Source: Bacteroidales bacterium M2 (GTDB lineage Bacteria; Bacteroidota; Bacteroidia; Bacteroidales; Muribaculaceae). From it: a DNA stretch of 43,063 nucleotides. Under the pieces are notes generated by a model. The model had not been told where the DNA came from and ran no database searches. It saw only the letters and a program-made list of their open reading frames with translations. The stretch covers positions 6,174-49,236 of the forward strand of contig LUJM01000070.1 in assembly GCA_001689415.1 (NCBI GenBank), read 5' to 3'. Each line of letters begins with the position of its first letter. The first letter of the stretch is position 1. Positions 1 through 10,375 of this stretch are shown piece by piece. A program made the position numbers and the translations under genes.

Positions 1-171
1 CTCGGAGAGCCAAGCTCCTATCGCTGACACTTTTTTCCTTAAGTAAACAGCATTGTGCCGCGACCCTACTAGAGGCCCGGGTGGCGTTTGCCCTTAACTT
101 AGTGACATTGCGGCATGCCGCGACCCTACGAGAGTTGGGGGTGTTGATATCCTCAAGTTACCAGCATTGTC
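1..171. repeat. Interspersed palindromic repeat cluster at contig head
   Basis: This is a mosaic of short units that recur at 23967-24252 and 42888-43063. It opens with a hairpin-forming stretch ending in CCTATCGCTGACACT. A unit beginning CTTAAGTAAACAGCATTG and ending in GCCGCGACCCTAC follows at 38-74. Next is a unit at 93-135 that contains the 12-bp palindrome GCGGCATGCCGC and is identical over 43 nt to 24022-24064. A decayed unit lies at 151-171. There is no open reading frame. The structure resembles REP/BIME-type intergenic repeats, but the family was not identified. Confidence 0.8.
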
Positions 172-450
172 TCTGTGTGCAAACTCATGTCTGAGCTGAT
201 TTTTAATCAACTATCCGTAGCAACTGTTGATGATAAATTATATCAATACTAATTTAACCAATCCGCCGTCTTTATCATTTGTTCGTTTGTTTGGCGGGCT
301 TTGCTTTATTTTGTCAACTAAAGGGGTGAAATGTTAATAAAATTGCTGTTTAAGAATATTTAACTCTCGTATTTTTGAAACTAAATGCGACAATATATAA
401 TTTTGTGCTTTAACATTTATTAATTGTCTAACCAGTCATATGTCATTTCT
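172..450. other. Gene-free AT-rich upstream region
   Basis: No plausible gene is seen between the repeat cluster and the ATG at 451. The stretch is AT-rich and its only recognisable signal is the promoter at 374-405. The remaining roughly 45 nt form the untranslated leader of the adhesin gene. Confidence 0.6.
374..405 (+). promoter_or_regulatory. Bacteroidetes-type promoter of the adhesin gene
   Basis: TTTG (374-377) is followed after exactly 20 nt by TAATTTTG (398-405). This matches the -33 TTTG / -7 TAnnTTTG consensus of the Bacteroidetes primary sigma factor. Transcription would start near 412, giving a leader of about 40 nt before the ATG at 451. Confidence 0.7.
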
Positions 451-3400
451 ATGAAATCGATTTTACGATCGCTTGCCGTGGCGGCCACGGCAATGACAGC
501 TGCTTTCTCGATTTCGGCAGAGACTGCCCCTGTGCAGCCTGTGTCTGATCTCTTGGGAGTGCGGCCCGGTACGTTTGTCGAGGCTGCTTCTTCGCTTTCG
601 GGCGGGGCTATGGCAGCCAAGCCGGTGTTTTCACAATCTCGTTCGATTGCACCCCTGGCCGAGAGTGCCGGAGCTAACGTAACTATCTGCGGCTCGGTTG
701 TCTTCCCCGACAACGTTGTGGGCATGTGGAGCTACGGCACTGACAAATGGGCGCCTGCGCGAATCGGCAACAACCGCATCATGGCCACTGCAGGTGGCGT
801 TGCTGTAAACGGGTATTATTATTGCAATACCTATCTTGAGATAATGGGTTTTGAAGATATCCGCACCTACGCCTATAAGATGTCGGACTGGAGCGAGTAC
901 GATAACTTCAAGGGCGAAATCAACTACGTTGCCACCACAATGGCATACAACCCCTACCGCGACGAGGTTTTCGGCTGCTTTATCAACGCCGAGCGCAAAG
1001 GCTACAACCTTGTGCAGTGGAACTACGACCGTTACGTGCCACTGAAGGTCGTATGCCCCCTCGAACGCCCTTGGAGCGGATGCGCTTATTCATCGAATGG
1101 CACCCTCTATGCAATAGAGCGCAACGGCGACCTTTATACTGTCAACACCCGCACCGGTGATATGACTCTCGTGGGCTCTACCGGTGTTAAGTCCGAGTTT
1201 ATCGGCGACGCTATTATCGATCCGGCTACCGATACCATGTACTGGTGCGTGGCTTCTGAGGACAACTACGGCCTCTACAGCGTAGATATCGCCACAGCCA
1301 CAGCCACCAAGCTCTATGACCTCGAGAACCAGGAGCAGATTTGCGGCATGTACCTGCCCGAACCCGAGTATGCCGCCACAGTGCCCGCAATGATTTCATC
1401 GGTAAGCCCCTCGTTCTCGGGTGTGAACCTCAGCGGTACTGTCAATTTCTCGATGCCTCGCTATACGGTAGGGCAGGAGCGTCTTGCCGATGACGTGAAC
1501 CTCAAATATACAATCACTGCCAACGGCAAGGAAATCGCTACCGGCGAGGCCCTGCCCGGTGCTTCGATGCGAGTGCCTGTCGAAATTACCGAGCCCGACT
1601 CGTATTATTTCGTAGTCACCACCTCAAATGCCGCCGGTACATCGCCCAAGCGCGGTGCCAAGAAGTTTGTCGGTCCCGACACCCCGAAAGCCCCGACTCA
1701 GATGGTCATTACCCTCAATGGCAGCGATATTACTCTGCAGTGGTCTTCGATTTCGTCGTCGGGTGTCAACAACGGCTCTGTAAATACAAGCGCGGTCACA
1801 TATACCCTTACCCGCTATCCCGATGCCAAGGTGCTGGTCGACGACGAGAATGTTCGCAAATTTGTTGACCATATCGATGTGCCCGAGAAGCGTACCGACT
1901 ATTATTACACCTTGACAGCGTCGTCGAGTGGTCTTACATCAGAGGCCTACAAGAGTGCTACACTGTCGTTCGGTCCTATCGAACCTCCTTTCAGCGAAGA
2001 TTTTGCAGCGTCGACATCTATGGCCGGTTGGTCGATGACCGGCAAGGACGGCGCAGCATCGAAATGGGCGTATTATTCGTACGACAAAGCACTCCGTGCA
2101 TACGGCAGTACCGGTTTCGACGATTGGGCATTCTCGCCTGCCATTATAGCAAAAGCAGGTACTAACTATCCCATTACACTGTCGGTTAAGACCTCGAGCT
2201 ATGCCGAAGAAACATTCGATATCTGCTGGGGTACAGAGCCTACTGCCGAGGCAATGACAAATGTAATCCTGGCAGATCAGAAACTCAAGTCGACAAGCCC
2301 CGCTGAATTCAAGGGCGAGATAACAGCCGACAAAGACGGCAAAATCTATGTCGGCATCCATGCCAAGACCGAGTCGAAATCGAATGCCTTATATGTTCTT
2401 TCGTTTAACATTGGTGAAGGCCTCGTAACATCAGTGCCTGCCACTGTTACCGACTTCAAAGCCGAGTCGCCCGTCAACGGCGCTCGTGAGGCTACTGTCT
2501 CATTTACACTCCCGACCAAAAACCTCGGAGGCAGCGACCTCGAAGGTGGCTTTGCTCTCACTGCTGTCGAAATCCTCCGCGACGGTGAGCTCATTGCAAG
2601 CCTTACCGAAGGCCTTAAGCCCGGAACTGTTATGGAATATACCGATAAGGACGAAGCCCTTAAGCCCGGTACCCACACATACGCGGCTTTGGCTGTCAAC
2701 GCATACGGCAAAGGCAATGCTGTTGAAGCAGAAGTGCTCGTAGGCGCACGCCGCCCTGTTGCCCCCGCTTCGGCACTTATGGTTGAAGACGGTAATACCG
2801 GTATGGTCACTATTACATGGGAACCCGTCACTACCGATGTCGACGGCAATACATTCCTGCCCGAGTGCGTGACCTACCGCATCGTTGACCGCAAGAAAGA
2901 AACCGTGGTCGAGAATCTTGCAGGCACTTCGTATACCGTCCGTGCCGTTGAAGAGGGCGAGCAGGCCTTCTCGCAGTTTGGCGTTTATGCTGTAACCGCA
3001 GGTGGTGAGTCGGAGAAACTTGCCGCTACAGCCTACAAGCCGGTCGGCAAGCCGTACGATACCCCATGGGCCGAGTCGTTTGCCGACGGTAATGTGTCGT
3101 CGATTTTCGGCTATAACTACATCAAGTCAAGCGAGCCATGGCAGTTCATAAGCTCGTGTGAATGGGGTATGACCCCGCAGGACGAGGACGGCGGTTTTGC
3201 ATACTTCGAGGCCTATGGCGCTTATACAGCACTTGTTACCGGCAAAATCAACCTCGACGGCGTGTACAATCCGGCCCTCACATACTATACCTTCAATTAT
3301 GCTGCAAACTCAGGCACTCCGACCAACGCTATTGAAATTCAGGTAGACTGTGGCGACGGCAACGGATTTGTCAAAGTTCAGTCCGACGTTGTTGCTGAGA

Positions 3401-4920
3401 CCGGTCCTTTCGGCCAGTGGAACAAGGTGGTTGTTTCCCTTGCCGACTATGAAGGCAAAGCCGTAGTGCTGCGAATCGTACCCACAGATGCTTCGCTTGC
3501 ATTCTATACCCTCGATAATTTGCGCGTTTCGTCGTTCTTCGAAACCAACCTCACGGCCTCATCTCTTCGTGCACCCGCTGTCGCTGATGTTGACAAGGAT
3601 TTCGAAGTTGATGTCTTGGTTAGCAATACCGGCGAGCGTGCGATAAGCTCGTATACCGTCGAACTGATGCGCAACGGCGAGTTGGTAGACTTCAAAGAGT
3701 GCGAACGCATCGAGCCCGGAGCTTTCAAGACCGTTACCTTCACTCAGAGACTTTCTGTAATCGACGGCGACGAGGCTGTATATCAGGCTCGTGTGGTCAG
3801 CGCATCTGATTTGTATGAAGACGACAACCTTACCGAAGAAGTTGCGGTAGGTTCTGTCAGCCTTGCCGTTCCTGTTGCTACTGCTCTCACCGCGGTGCAG
3901 CAAGGTCAGGATGTAGTGCTTACATGGACAGCCCCCGACCTCGCCAAGATGCCGGCCGCTGCTAAGACCGAAGGCTTTGAGGACACCGAAAGCTGGAGCT
4001 CGACTGTCGAAGGCTGGAAATTGGTTGATATGGATAAAACACCTGTCGGTGGTATCGAAATCGCCAACTTCCCCGTCAGCGGCCTGCTCTCGTGGAGCGT
4101 TGCCGACCGTCAGTGGGGTGGTTTTGAAAACAATAAAACTCCCGAGCGCTGGGATGCTCATTCCGGTTACAAATTTATCTGCTCGGAGTACGTTCAGCGC
4201 GGCAACCAGCCTGTGCAGAGTGATGACTGGGCTATCTCGCCGCGTCTCTACGGCGGCCCGCAGGCTCTGTCGCTCTATGCCAAGAGCTTCGATCCGGCAT
4301 ACCTTGAGACTTTCGAGGTGCTGTACTCGGCAAATTCGTCAAATATCGACGACTTCGTAAGTGTCGGAATTGTCAAAGACGTGCCCAACTCGTGGGGCCT
4401 CTACCGCTTCAAGCTCCCTGACGGTGCCAAGTTCTTTGCAATCCGCAGCCGCTCGACAAATAAGTTCTTCCTCTTCATCGACGATGTGACATTTATCCCT
4501 GAAGAGGGCGACAAGATGACTGCCGAACTCATTGGCTACAACGTATATCGCAATGGCAACAAACTGAATGCCGAACTCGTGACCGAGCCGACATTCACCG
4601 ATGCCAAACCCTCGTCCGAGCGTGACCACAGCTACTATGTAACAGCTGTTTACGACAAAGGTGAATCGCGTCGCTCCAACGAAGCCCTTATCCGCCTCGT
4701 GAGCGGTATCGGCCTCACCGGCGCTGCTGATGTAACTATCCGTACAAGCACCGGCGCTATTATCGTCAACGGCGTTGCCAACGATGTTGTCACCGTGGCA
4801 GGTGTCGACGGCCGCGTGCTTCGCACTGTCGACGCGCAGGGTAGTGTACGCATAGCTGTAGAGCCCGGCGTGTATATCGTCAACGTTGCAGGTGTGACTG
4901 CAAAAGTGCTCGTGAAGTAA
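451..4920 (+). CDS. Large secreted adhesin-like protein (FN3, cleaved-adhesin/choice-of-anchor J, CARDB, T9SS-like C-terminus)
   Basis: Protein of 1489 aa. The start is ATG 451, because MKSILRSLAVAATAMTAAFS is a clear signal peptide; an upstream TTG at 424 would only add nine residues. Residues about 80-300 carry propeller-like repeats (LYTVNTRTGD, LYSVDIATAT). Fibronectin III-like segments follow. Three choice-of-anchor J/cleaved-adhesin-like domains lie near 510-656, 866-1026 and 1171-1350. The third is inserted into an FN3 domain, between VVLTWTAPDL and IGYNVYRNG, and contains DDWAISPRL. A CARDB-like domain sits near 1030-1133. The last 70 residues end PGVYIVNVAGVTAKVLVK, resembling a type IX secretion sorting domain. 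Inferred role: surface or secreted binding protein, ligand unknown. It has its own promoter and terminator. Confidence 0.85.
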   Translation: MKSILRSLAVAATAMTAAFSISAETAPVQPVSDLLGVRPGTFVEAASSLSGGAMAAKPVFSQSRSIAPLAESAGANVTICGSVVFPDNVVGMWSYGTDKWAPARIGNNRIMATAGGVAVNGYYYCNTYLEIMGFEDIRTYAYKMSDWSEYDNFKGEINYVATTMAYNPYRDEVFGCFINAERKGYNLVQWNYDRYVPLKVVCPLERPWSGCAYSSNGTLYAIERNGDLYTVNTRTGDMTLVGSTGVKSEFIGDAIIDPATDTMYWCVASEDNYGLYSVDIATATATKLYDLENQEQICGMYLPEPEYAATVPAMISSVSPSFSGVNLSGTVNFSMPRYTVGQERLADDVNLKYTITANGKEIATGEALPGASMRVPVEITEPDSYYFVVTTSNAAGTSPKRGAKKFVGPDTPKAPTQMVITLNGSDITLQWSSISSSGVNNGSVNTSAVTYTLTRYPDAKVLVDDENVRKFVDHIDVPEKRTDYYYTLTASSSGLTSEAYKSATLSFGPIEPPFSEDFAASTSMAGWSMTGKDGAASKWAYYSYDKALRAYGSTGFDDWAFSPAIIAKAGTNYPITLSVKTSSYAEETFDICWGTEPTAEAMTNVILADQKLKSTSPAEFKGEITADKDGKIYVGIHAKTESKSNALYVLSFNIGEGLVTSVPATVTDFKAESPVNGAREATVSFTLPTKNLGGSDLEGGFALTAVEILRDGELIASLTEGLKPGTVMEYTDKDEALKPGTHTYAALAVNAYGKGNAVEAEVLVGARRPVAPASALMVEDGNTGMVTITWEPVTTDVDGNTFLPECVTYRIVDRKKETVVENLAGTSYTVRAVEEGEQAFSQFGVYAVTAGGESEKLAATAYKPVGKPYDTPWAESFADGNVSSIFGYNYIKSSEPWQFISSCEWGMTPQDEDGGFAYFEAYGAYTALVTGKINLDGVYNPALTYYTFNYAANSGTPTNAIEIQVDCGDGNGFVKVQSDVVAETGPFGQWNKVVVSLADYEGKAVVLRIVPTDASLAFYTLDNLRVSSFFETNLTASSLRAPAVADVDKDFEVDVLVSNTGERAISSYTVELMRNGELVDFKECERIEPGAFKTVTFTQRLSVIDGDEAVYQARVVSASDLYEDDNLTEEVAVGSVSLAVPVATALTAVQQGQDVVLTWTAPDLAKMPAAAKTEGFEDTESWSSTVEGWKLVDMDKTPVGGIEIANFPVSGLLSWSVADRQWGGFENNKTPERWDAHSGYKFICSEYVQRGNQPVQSDDWAISPRLYGGPQALSLYAKSFDPAYLETFEVLYSANSSNIDDFVSVGIVKDVPNSWGLYRFKLPDGAKFFAIRSRSTNKFFLFIDDVTFIPEEGDKMTAELIGYNVYRNGNKLNAELVTEPTFTDAKPSSERDHSYYVTAVYDKGESRRSNEALIRLVSGIGLTGAADVTIRTSTGAIIVNGVANDVVTVAGVDGRVLRTVDAQGSVRIAVEPGVYIVNVAGVTAKVLVK

Positions 4921-4943
4921 TAAACCACTATCGTCATAATCTT

Positions 4944-4983
4944 AAATCGGGAGGCCCCATGCCGGAGCTTCCCGATTTTTTTT
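4944..4983 (+). terminator. Intrinsic terminator after the adhesin gene
   Basis: A 9-bp stem AAATCGGGA/TCCCGATTT encloses a GC-rich loop and runs into eight T residues. It separates the adhesin gene from the ribosomal operon. Confidence 0.85.
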
Positions 4984-5052
4984 AGTTTTCACCACGCCCT
5001 TGCGGCGGTGGCGGCAGCGGCTTGCGGCAGACGAAAAATATTTGCGTAAAAG

Positions 5053-5084
5053 TTTGGTATTTACGCAGATAATTGCTAACTTTG
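5053..5084 (+). promoter_or_regulatory. Promoter of the ribosomal operon
   Basis: TTTG (5053-5056), a 20-nt spacer and TAACTTTG (5077-5084) match the Bacteroidetes promoter consensus exactly. Transcription should start near 5091. No other match this good was seen before the rplQ terminator, so it may drive the whole 18-kb operon. Confidence 0.8.
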
Positions 5085-5090
5085 CGGCGT

Positions 5091-5238
5091 TGAAAAGAGC
5101 GCTTAAGCGCCGCCTCATTGCTAATTCGCTGAGAGTTAATGCAATGGGCGGTCTGTGTGAGTATATGCGCAGGCCCTTTTTGATAGACGAAAACGAGAAA
5201 AACGAACAAAAGATATCTAATAACACAAACAAACTAAG
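5091..5238 (+). promoter_or_regulatory. 5' leader of the ribosomal operon with stem-loop
   Basis: This is about 148 nt of untranslated RNA before rpsL. Positions 5110-5121 can pair with 5141-5151: CCGCC/GGCGG plus CATTGC/GCAATG, 11 bp with one bulged T. The palindrome GCGCTTAAGCGC lies just upstream at 5099-5110 and shares a base with the stem. The last 70 nt are A-rich and unstructured. A regulatory role is inferred. Confidence 0.5.
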
Positions 5239-5628
5239 ATGCCAACTATTCAGCAATTAGTACGCAAAGGACGCGTGGCATTGGAGGACAAGAGCAAGAG
5301 CCCCGCTCTCGATAGCTGCCCCCAGCGCCGTGGCGTGTGTGTGCGTGTGTACACCACAACCCCCAAAAAGCCTAACTCGGCTATGCGTAAAGTAGCGCGT
5401 GTGCGCCTTACCAACGGTAAAGAAGTCAACTCTTACATCCCCGGTGAAGGTCACAACCTGCAGGAGCACTCAATCGTACTCGTACGTGGCGGCCGTGTTA
5501 AAGACCTCCCCGGTGTACGCTATCACATCGTACGTGGTACTCTCGATACCGCAGGTGTGAAAGACCGCACTCAGCGCCGCAGTAAATACGGTGCCAAGCG
5601 TCCCAAGGCCGGTGCTGCCAAGAAGTAA
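5239..5628 (+). CDS. rpsL: 30S ribosomal protein S12 (uS12)
   Basis: Protein of 129 aa. S12 sits at the decoding centre and controls tRNA selection accuracy. TTTPKKPNSA with Lys43 and RVKDLPGVRYH with Lys88 are intact and fall at the same numbers as in E. coli; changes at these two lysines are the classical streptomycin-resistance sites, so the sensitive form is predicted. Asp89, the residue methylthiolated by RimO in E. coli, is present. The C-terminus ends in a basic tail (RPKAGAAKK). It is the first gene of the operon, about 148 nt downstream of the predicted transcription start. Confidence 0.98.
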   Translation: MPTIQQLVRKGRVALEDKSKSPALDSCPQRRGVCVRVYTTTPKKPNSAMRKVARVRLTNGKEVNSYIPGEGHNLQEHSIVLVRGGRVKDLPGVRYHIVRGTLDTAGVKDRTQRRSKYGAKRPKAGAAKK

Positions 5629-5810
5629 TCCGTCATAGTATGACGGGTGAAGTAATCTTATAGCACCCGAGTAAACAATTTTATTAACTCGTTTTTGCAT
5701 TTCTTGCAGCTAACATAACCGGTTGAGTAAGCCTTGCGTCAGCGGACGCGGCTGAAGATAAACGAAGCAAGCAACCAAGCAATCAAAAACAACAACACAG
5801 ACACTCTAAA
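5629..5810 (+). promoter_or_regulatory. Structured rpsL-rpsG spacer, candidate S7 regulatory site
   Basis: This 182-nt gap has four possible hairpins. A: CCGTCATA-g-TATGACGG, 5630-5646. B: CGGGTG/CACCCG, 5644-5669, which shares bases with A so the two exclude each other. C: CGAGT/ACTCG, 5668-5691, followed by five T residues. D: AGCC-tt-GCGTC/GACGC-GGCT, 5730-5753. In E. coli, S7 represses its own synthesis by binding the rpsL-rpsG spacer. The same role here is inferred from position and structure. Confidence 0.5.
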
Positions 5811-6287
5811 ATGAGAAAGTCAAAACCTAAAAAACGGCTCGTTCTACCCGATCCCGTTTACGGCGATGTCCGTGTGACAAAATTTGTCAATCACCTGATG
5901 TACGACGGCAAGAAGAACACTGCTTTTGCAATCTTCTATTCCGCACTTGAGACTGTGAAGTCTAAACTTCCCAACGAGGAGCTCGGCGCTCTCGATATCT
6001 GGAAAAAGGCTCTCGAAAACGTAACTCCCCAGGTAGAGGTTAAGAGCCGCCGCGTAGGTGGTGCTACCTTCCAGGTTCCTACTGAAATCCGCGCCGACCG
6101 TAAAGAGTCGATATCAATGAAAAATCTTATCTCCTACGCCCGTAAACGCGGTGGCAAGACTATGGCCGACAAACTCGCAGCCGAAATCGTCGATGCCTTC
6201 AATAACCAGGGCGGTGCTTTCAAACGCAAAGAAGATATGCATAAAATGGCCGAGGCTAACCGCGCCTTCGCTCACTTCCGTTTCTAA
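5811..6287 (+). CDS. rpsG: 30S ribosomal protein S7 (uS7)
   Basis: Protein of 158 aa. S7 binds the 3' major domain of 16S rRNA, starts assembly of the 30S head and lines the E site. The N-terminus RKSKPKKRLVLPDPVYGDVR and the block PQVEVKSRRVGGATFQVPTE are family hallmarks. The length is usual. It is preceded by the unusually long spacer 5629-5810, and fusA follows after 36 nt. Confidence 0.98.
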   Translation: MRKSKPKKRLVLPDPVYGDVRVTKFVNHLMYDGKKNTAFAIFYSALETVKSKLPNEELGALDIWKKALENVTPQVEVKSRRVGGATFQVPTEIRADRKESISMKNLISYARKRGGKTMADKLAAEIVDAFNNQGGAFKRKEDMHKMAEANRAFAHFRF

Positions 6288-6323
6288 GCGATTTTCCGTT
6301 GAATATATCACTTACTCTACAAA

Positions 6324-8450
<2,127 letters not shown>

Positions 8451-8468
8451 AAAATAATACTACAATAT

Positions 8469-8774
8469 ATGAACCCCGTAATCCGTATCAAACTCAAATC
8501 TTACGACCACAGCCTCGTTGACAAATCGGCTGAGAAAATCGTAAAGACCGTGAAGTCGATCGGCGCGGTGATCAGCGGCCCCATCCCCCTGCCCACGCAC
8601 AAACGCATCTTCACCGTCAACCGCTCGACCTTCGTCAACAAGAAGAGCCGCGAACAGTTCGAGCTCAGCTGCTACAAGCGTCTGATCGATATCTACAATG
8701 CAACTCCCAAAATCGTTGACGCTCTGATGAAACTCGAGCTCCCCAGCGGCGTGGAAGTAGAAATTAAATGCTGA
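8469..8774 (+). CDS. rpsJ: 30S ribosomal protein S10 (uS10)
   Basis: Protein of 101 aa. S10 belongs to the 30S head and also acts as NusE in transcription antitermination. IRIKLKSYDH at the N-terminus and GPIPLPTHK in the long loop are diagnostic. It follows fusA by only 18 nt, so the S10 cluster has no separate leader here, and rplC follows after 45 nt. Confidence 0.97.
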   Translation: MNPVIRIKLKSYDHSLVDKSAEKIVKTVKSIGAVISGPIPLPTHKRIFTVNRSTFVNKKSREQFELSCYKRLIDIYNATPKIVDALMKLELPSGVEVEIKC

Positions 8775-8819
8775 TACAGCACCTCACATCAATCAAAATA
8801 ACATCAAATTAACAGAGAA

Positions 8820-9438
8820 ATGCCAGGATTAATTGGAAAGAAAAGTCGGAATGACATCCGTTTTCAGTGCCGACGGCAAGAACGTGCCGTGCACTGTTAT
8901 CGAAGTAGGTCCTTGTGTGGTTACTCAGGTTAAAACGGTAGAGACCGACGGCTACGAGGCTCTCCAGCTTGGTTTTGAAGACCAGAAGGAGAAACACCTC
9001 ACTCAGCCCGAGCTCGGCCACTTCCGCAAAGCCGGCGTAGCTCCCAAGCGACACTTGGCCGAGTTCAAAGGATTTGGTAACACTTACGCTCTCGGCGATA
9101 CTATCACCGCCGACTTATTTACCGAAGCTGACTTCGTCGACGTTGTCGGCACCAGCAAAGGTAAAGGCTATCAGGGCGTAGTGAAACGTCACGGTTTCGG
9201 TGGCGTAGGCCAAAGCACTCACGGCCAGCACAACCGTCTTCGTGCCCCCGGTTCGGTAGGCGCCTGCTCGTACCCCGCTAAGGTGTTCAAAGGCATGCGT
9301 ATGGCCGGTCAGACAGGCAACGAACGCGTGACTGTTCAAAACCTCCAAATCATCAAAGTGATTCCCGAGCACAACATCATCATGATCAAAGGCTCGATCC
9401 CCGGAAGCAAAGGTTCAATCGTCTTAATTGAGAAATAA
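8820..9438 (+). CDS. rplC: 50S ribosomal protein L3 (uL3), apparent +1 frameshift at codon 8-9
   Basis: L3 binds 23S rRNA near the peptidyl transferase centre and nucleates 50S assembly. The conserved start MPGLIGKK is encoded from ATG 8820, but the rest of the protein (VGMTSVFSADG onward) lies one frame ahead. The run AAAA at 8841-8844 has one base too many, so the span of 619 nt is not a multiple of three. Without the extra A the product would be an ordinary 205 aa protein. The ATG frame stops near 8930. Alternative starts in the main frame are TTG 8833 and ATG 8851, both of which lose the conserved N-terminus. A sequencing or assembly indel is most likely because the gene is essential. rplD follows after 1 nt. 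Confidence 0.88.
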
Positions 9439-9439
9439 T

Positions 9440-10060
9440 ATGGAACTCGCAGTATACAACCAGCAAGGCCAGGATACAGGCCGCCGCGTAACCCTCAATG
9501 ACGAGGTTTTCGCTATCGAGCCCAACGAGCACGCCCTTTATCTCGACGTTAAGCAGTATCTTGCCAACCAGCGCCAGGGCACACACAAATCTAAAGAGCG
9601 CAGCGAAGTGAGCGGTTCTACCCGCAAGCTCCACAAACAGAAAGGTGGCGGCGGCAGCCGTATCGGTGATATCAACTCACCCGTTCTCGTTGGTGGTGGC
9701 CGTGTTTTCGGTCCCCGTCCCCGTGACTACCGCTTCAAACTCAACCGCAAGCTCAAAGAGCTCGCCCGCCGTTCGGCCCTCAGCCTCAAGGCTGCTGCCG
9801 GCCAGATCGTAGTGGTCGAAGATGTTAATTTCGAGGCTCCCAAAACTAAAGAATTCATAAATTTTGCTAAAAACCTTAAAGTTGACGGCAAAAAGCTCCT
9901 TCTCGTTTTGTCAGCTAAGAATAATAACGTATATTTGTCGATGCGTAATGTGCCCGATGCCCGTATCATGACGGCGTCGGACATCAATACATATGCCGTG
10001 CTCAATACTGAAACGCTGCTTCTGACCGAGGCCAGCGTTGAAGTCATCAACAAACTCTAA
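9440..10060 (+). CDS. rplD: 50S ribosomal protein L4 (uL4)
   Basis: Protein of 206 aa from ATG 9440 (MELAVYNQQGQD). Its extended loop lines the peptide exit tunnel. The loop signature is present: KLHKQKGGGGSRIGDINSP, then GGGRVFGPRPRDY. In E. coli, L4 also represses the S10 operon through the rpsJ leader. There is no such leader here, because rpsJ is joined directly to fusA. It starts 1 nt after the rplC stop, which suggests coupled translation. Confidence 0.97.
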   Translation: MELAVYNQQGQDTGRRVTLNDEVFAIEPNEHALYLDVKQYLANQRQGTHKSKERSEVSGSTRKLHKQKGGGGSRIGDINSPVLVGGGRVFGPRPRDYRFKLNRKLKELARRSALSLKAAAGQIVVVEDVNFEAPKTKEFINFAKNLKVDGKKLLLVLSAKNNNVYLSMRNVPDARIMTASDINTYAVLNTETLLLTEASVEVINKL

Positions 10061-10079
10061 CGCTCCACCGCATTAAGAT

Positions 10080-10370
10080 ATGGATATCTCAATCAAACCA
10101 ATCATCACCGAAAGGGCAACCAAGCTTTCTGAAAAGCGCAATTGCTATACTTTCCGCGTGTCGCCCGAGGCAAACAAGTACCAGATCAAATCTCTGGTCG
10201 AGCAGCTCTACGGCGTTAAGGTGGAAAGCGTAAACACGGCCGTAGTCCGCGGCAAAAACAAATCTCGCTGGACCAAGAGCGGTCTTCTCCGTGGCAAAAC
10301 CGCGCGTTGGAAGAAAGCTTACGTCACAGTTGCCGACGGCCAGTCCATCGAATTCTTTAGCAACATCTAA
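10080..10370 (+). CDS. rplW: 50S ribosomal protein L23 (uL23)
   Basis: Protein of 96 aa at the rim of the peptide exit tunnel, the docking site for trigger factor and signal recognition particle. IKPIITERATKLSEKRNCYTF at the start (first 20 residues diagnostic) and the basic loop around RGKNKSRWTKSG fit the family. The basic loop is typical of bacterial L23. rplB begins 5 nt later. Confidence 0.96.
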   Translation: MDISIKPIITERATKLSEKRNCYTFRVSPEANKYQIKSLVEQLYGVKVESVNTAVVRGKNKSRWTKSGLLRGKTARWKKAYVTVADGQSIEFFSNI

Positions 10371-10375
10371 CAACA

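Noticed and set aside
5239..5628. Streptomycin-resistance mutations in rpsL
   Set aside because: Lys43 and Lys88 and their surroundings are wild type.
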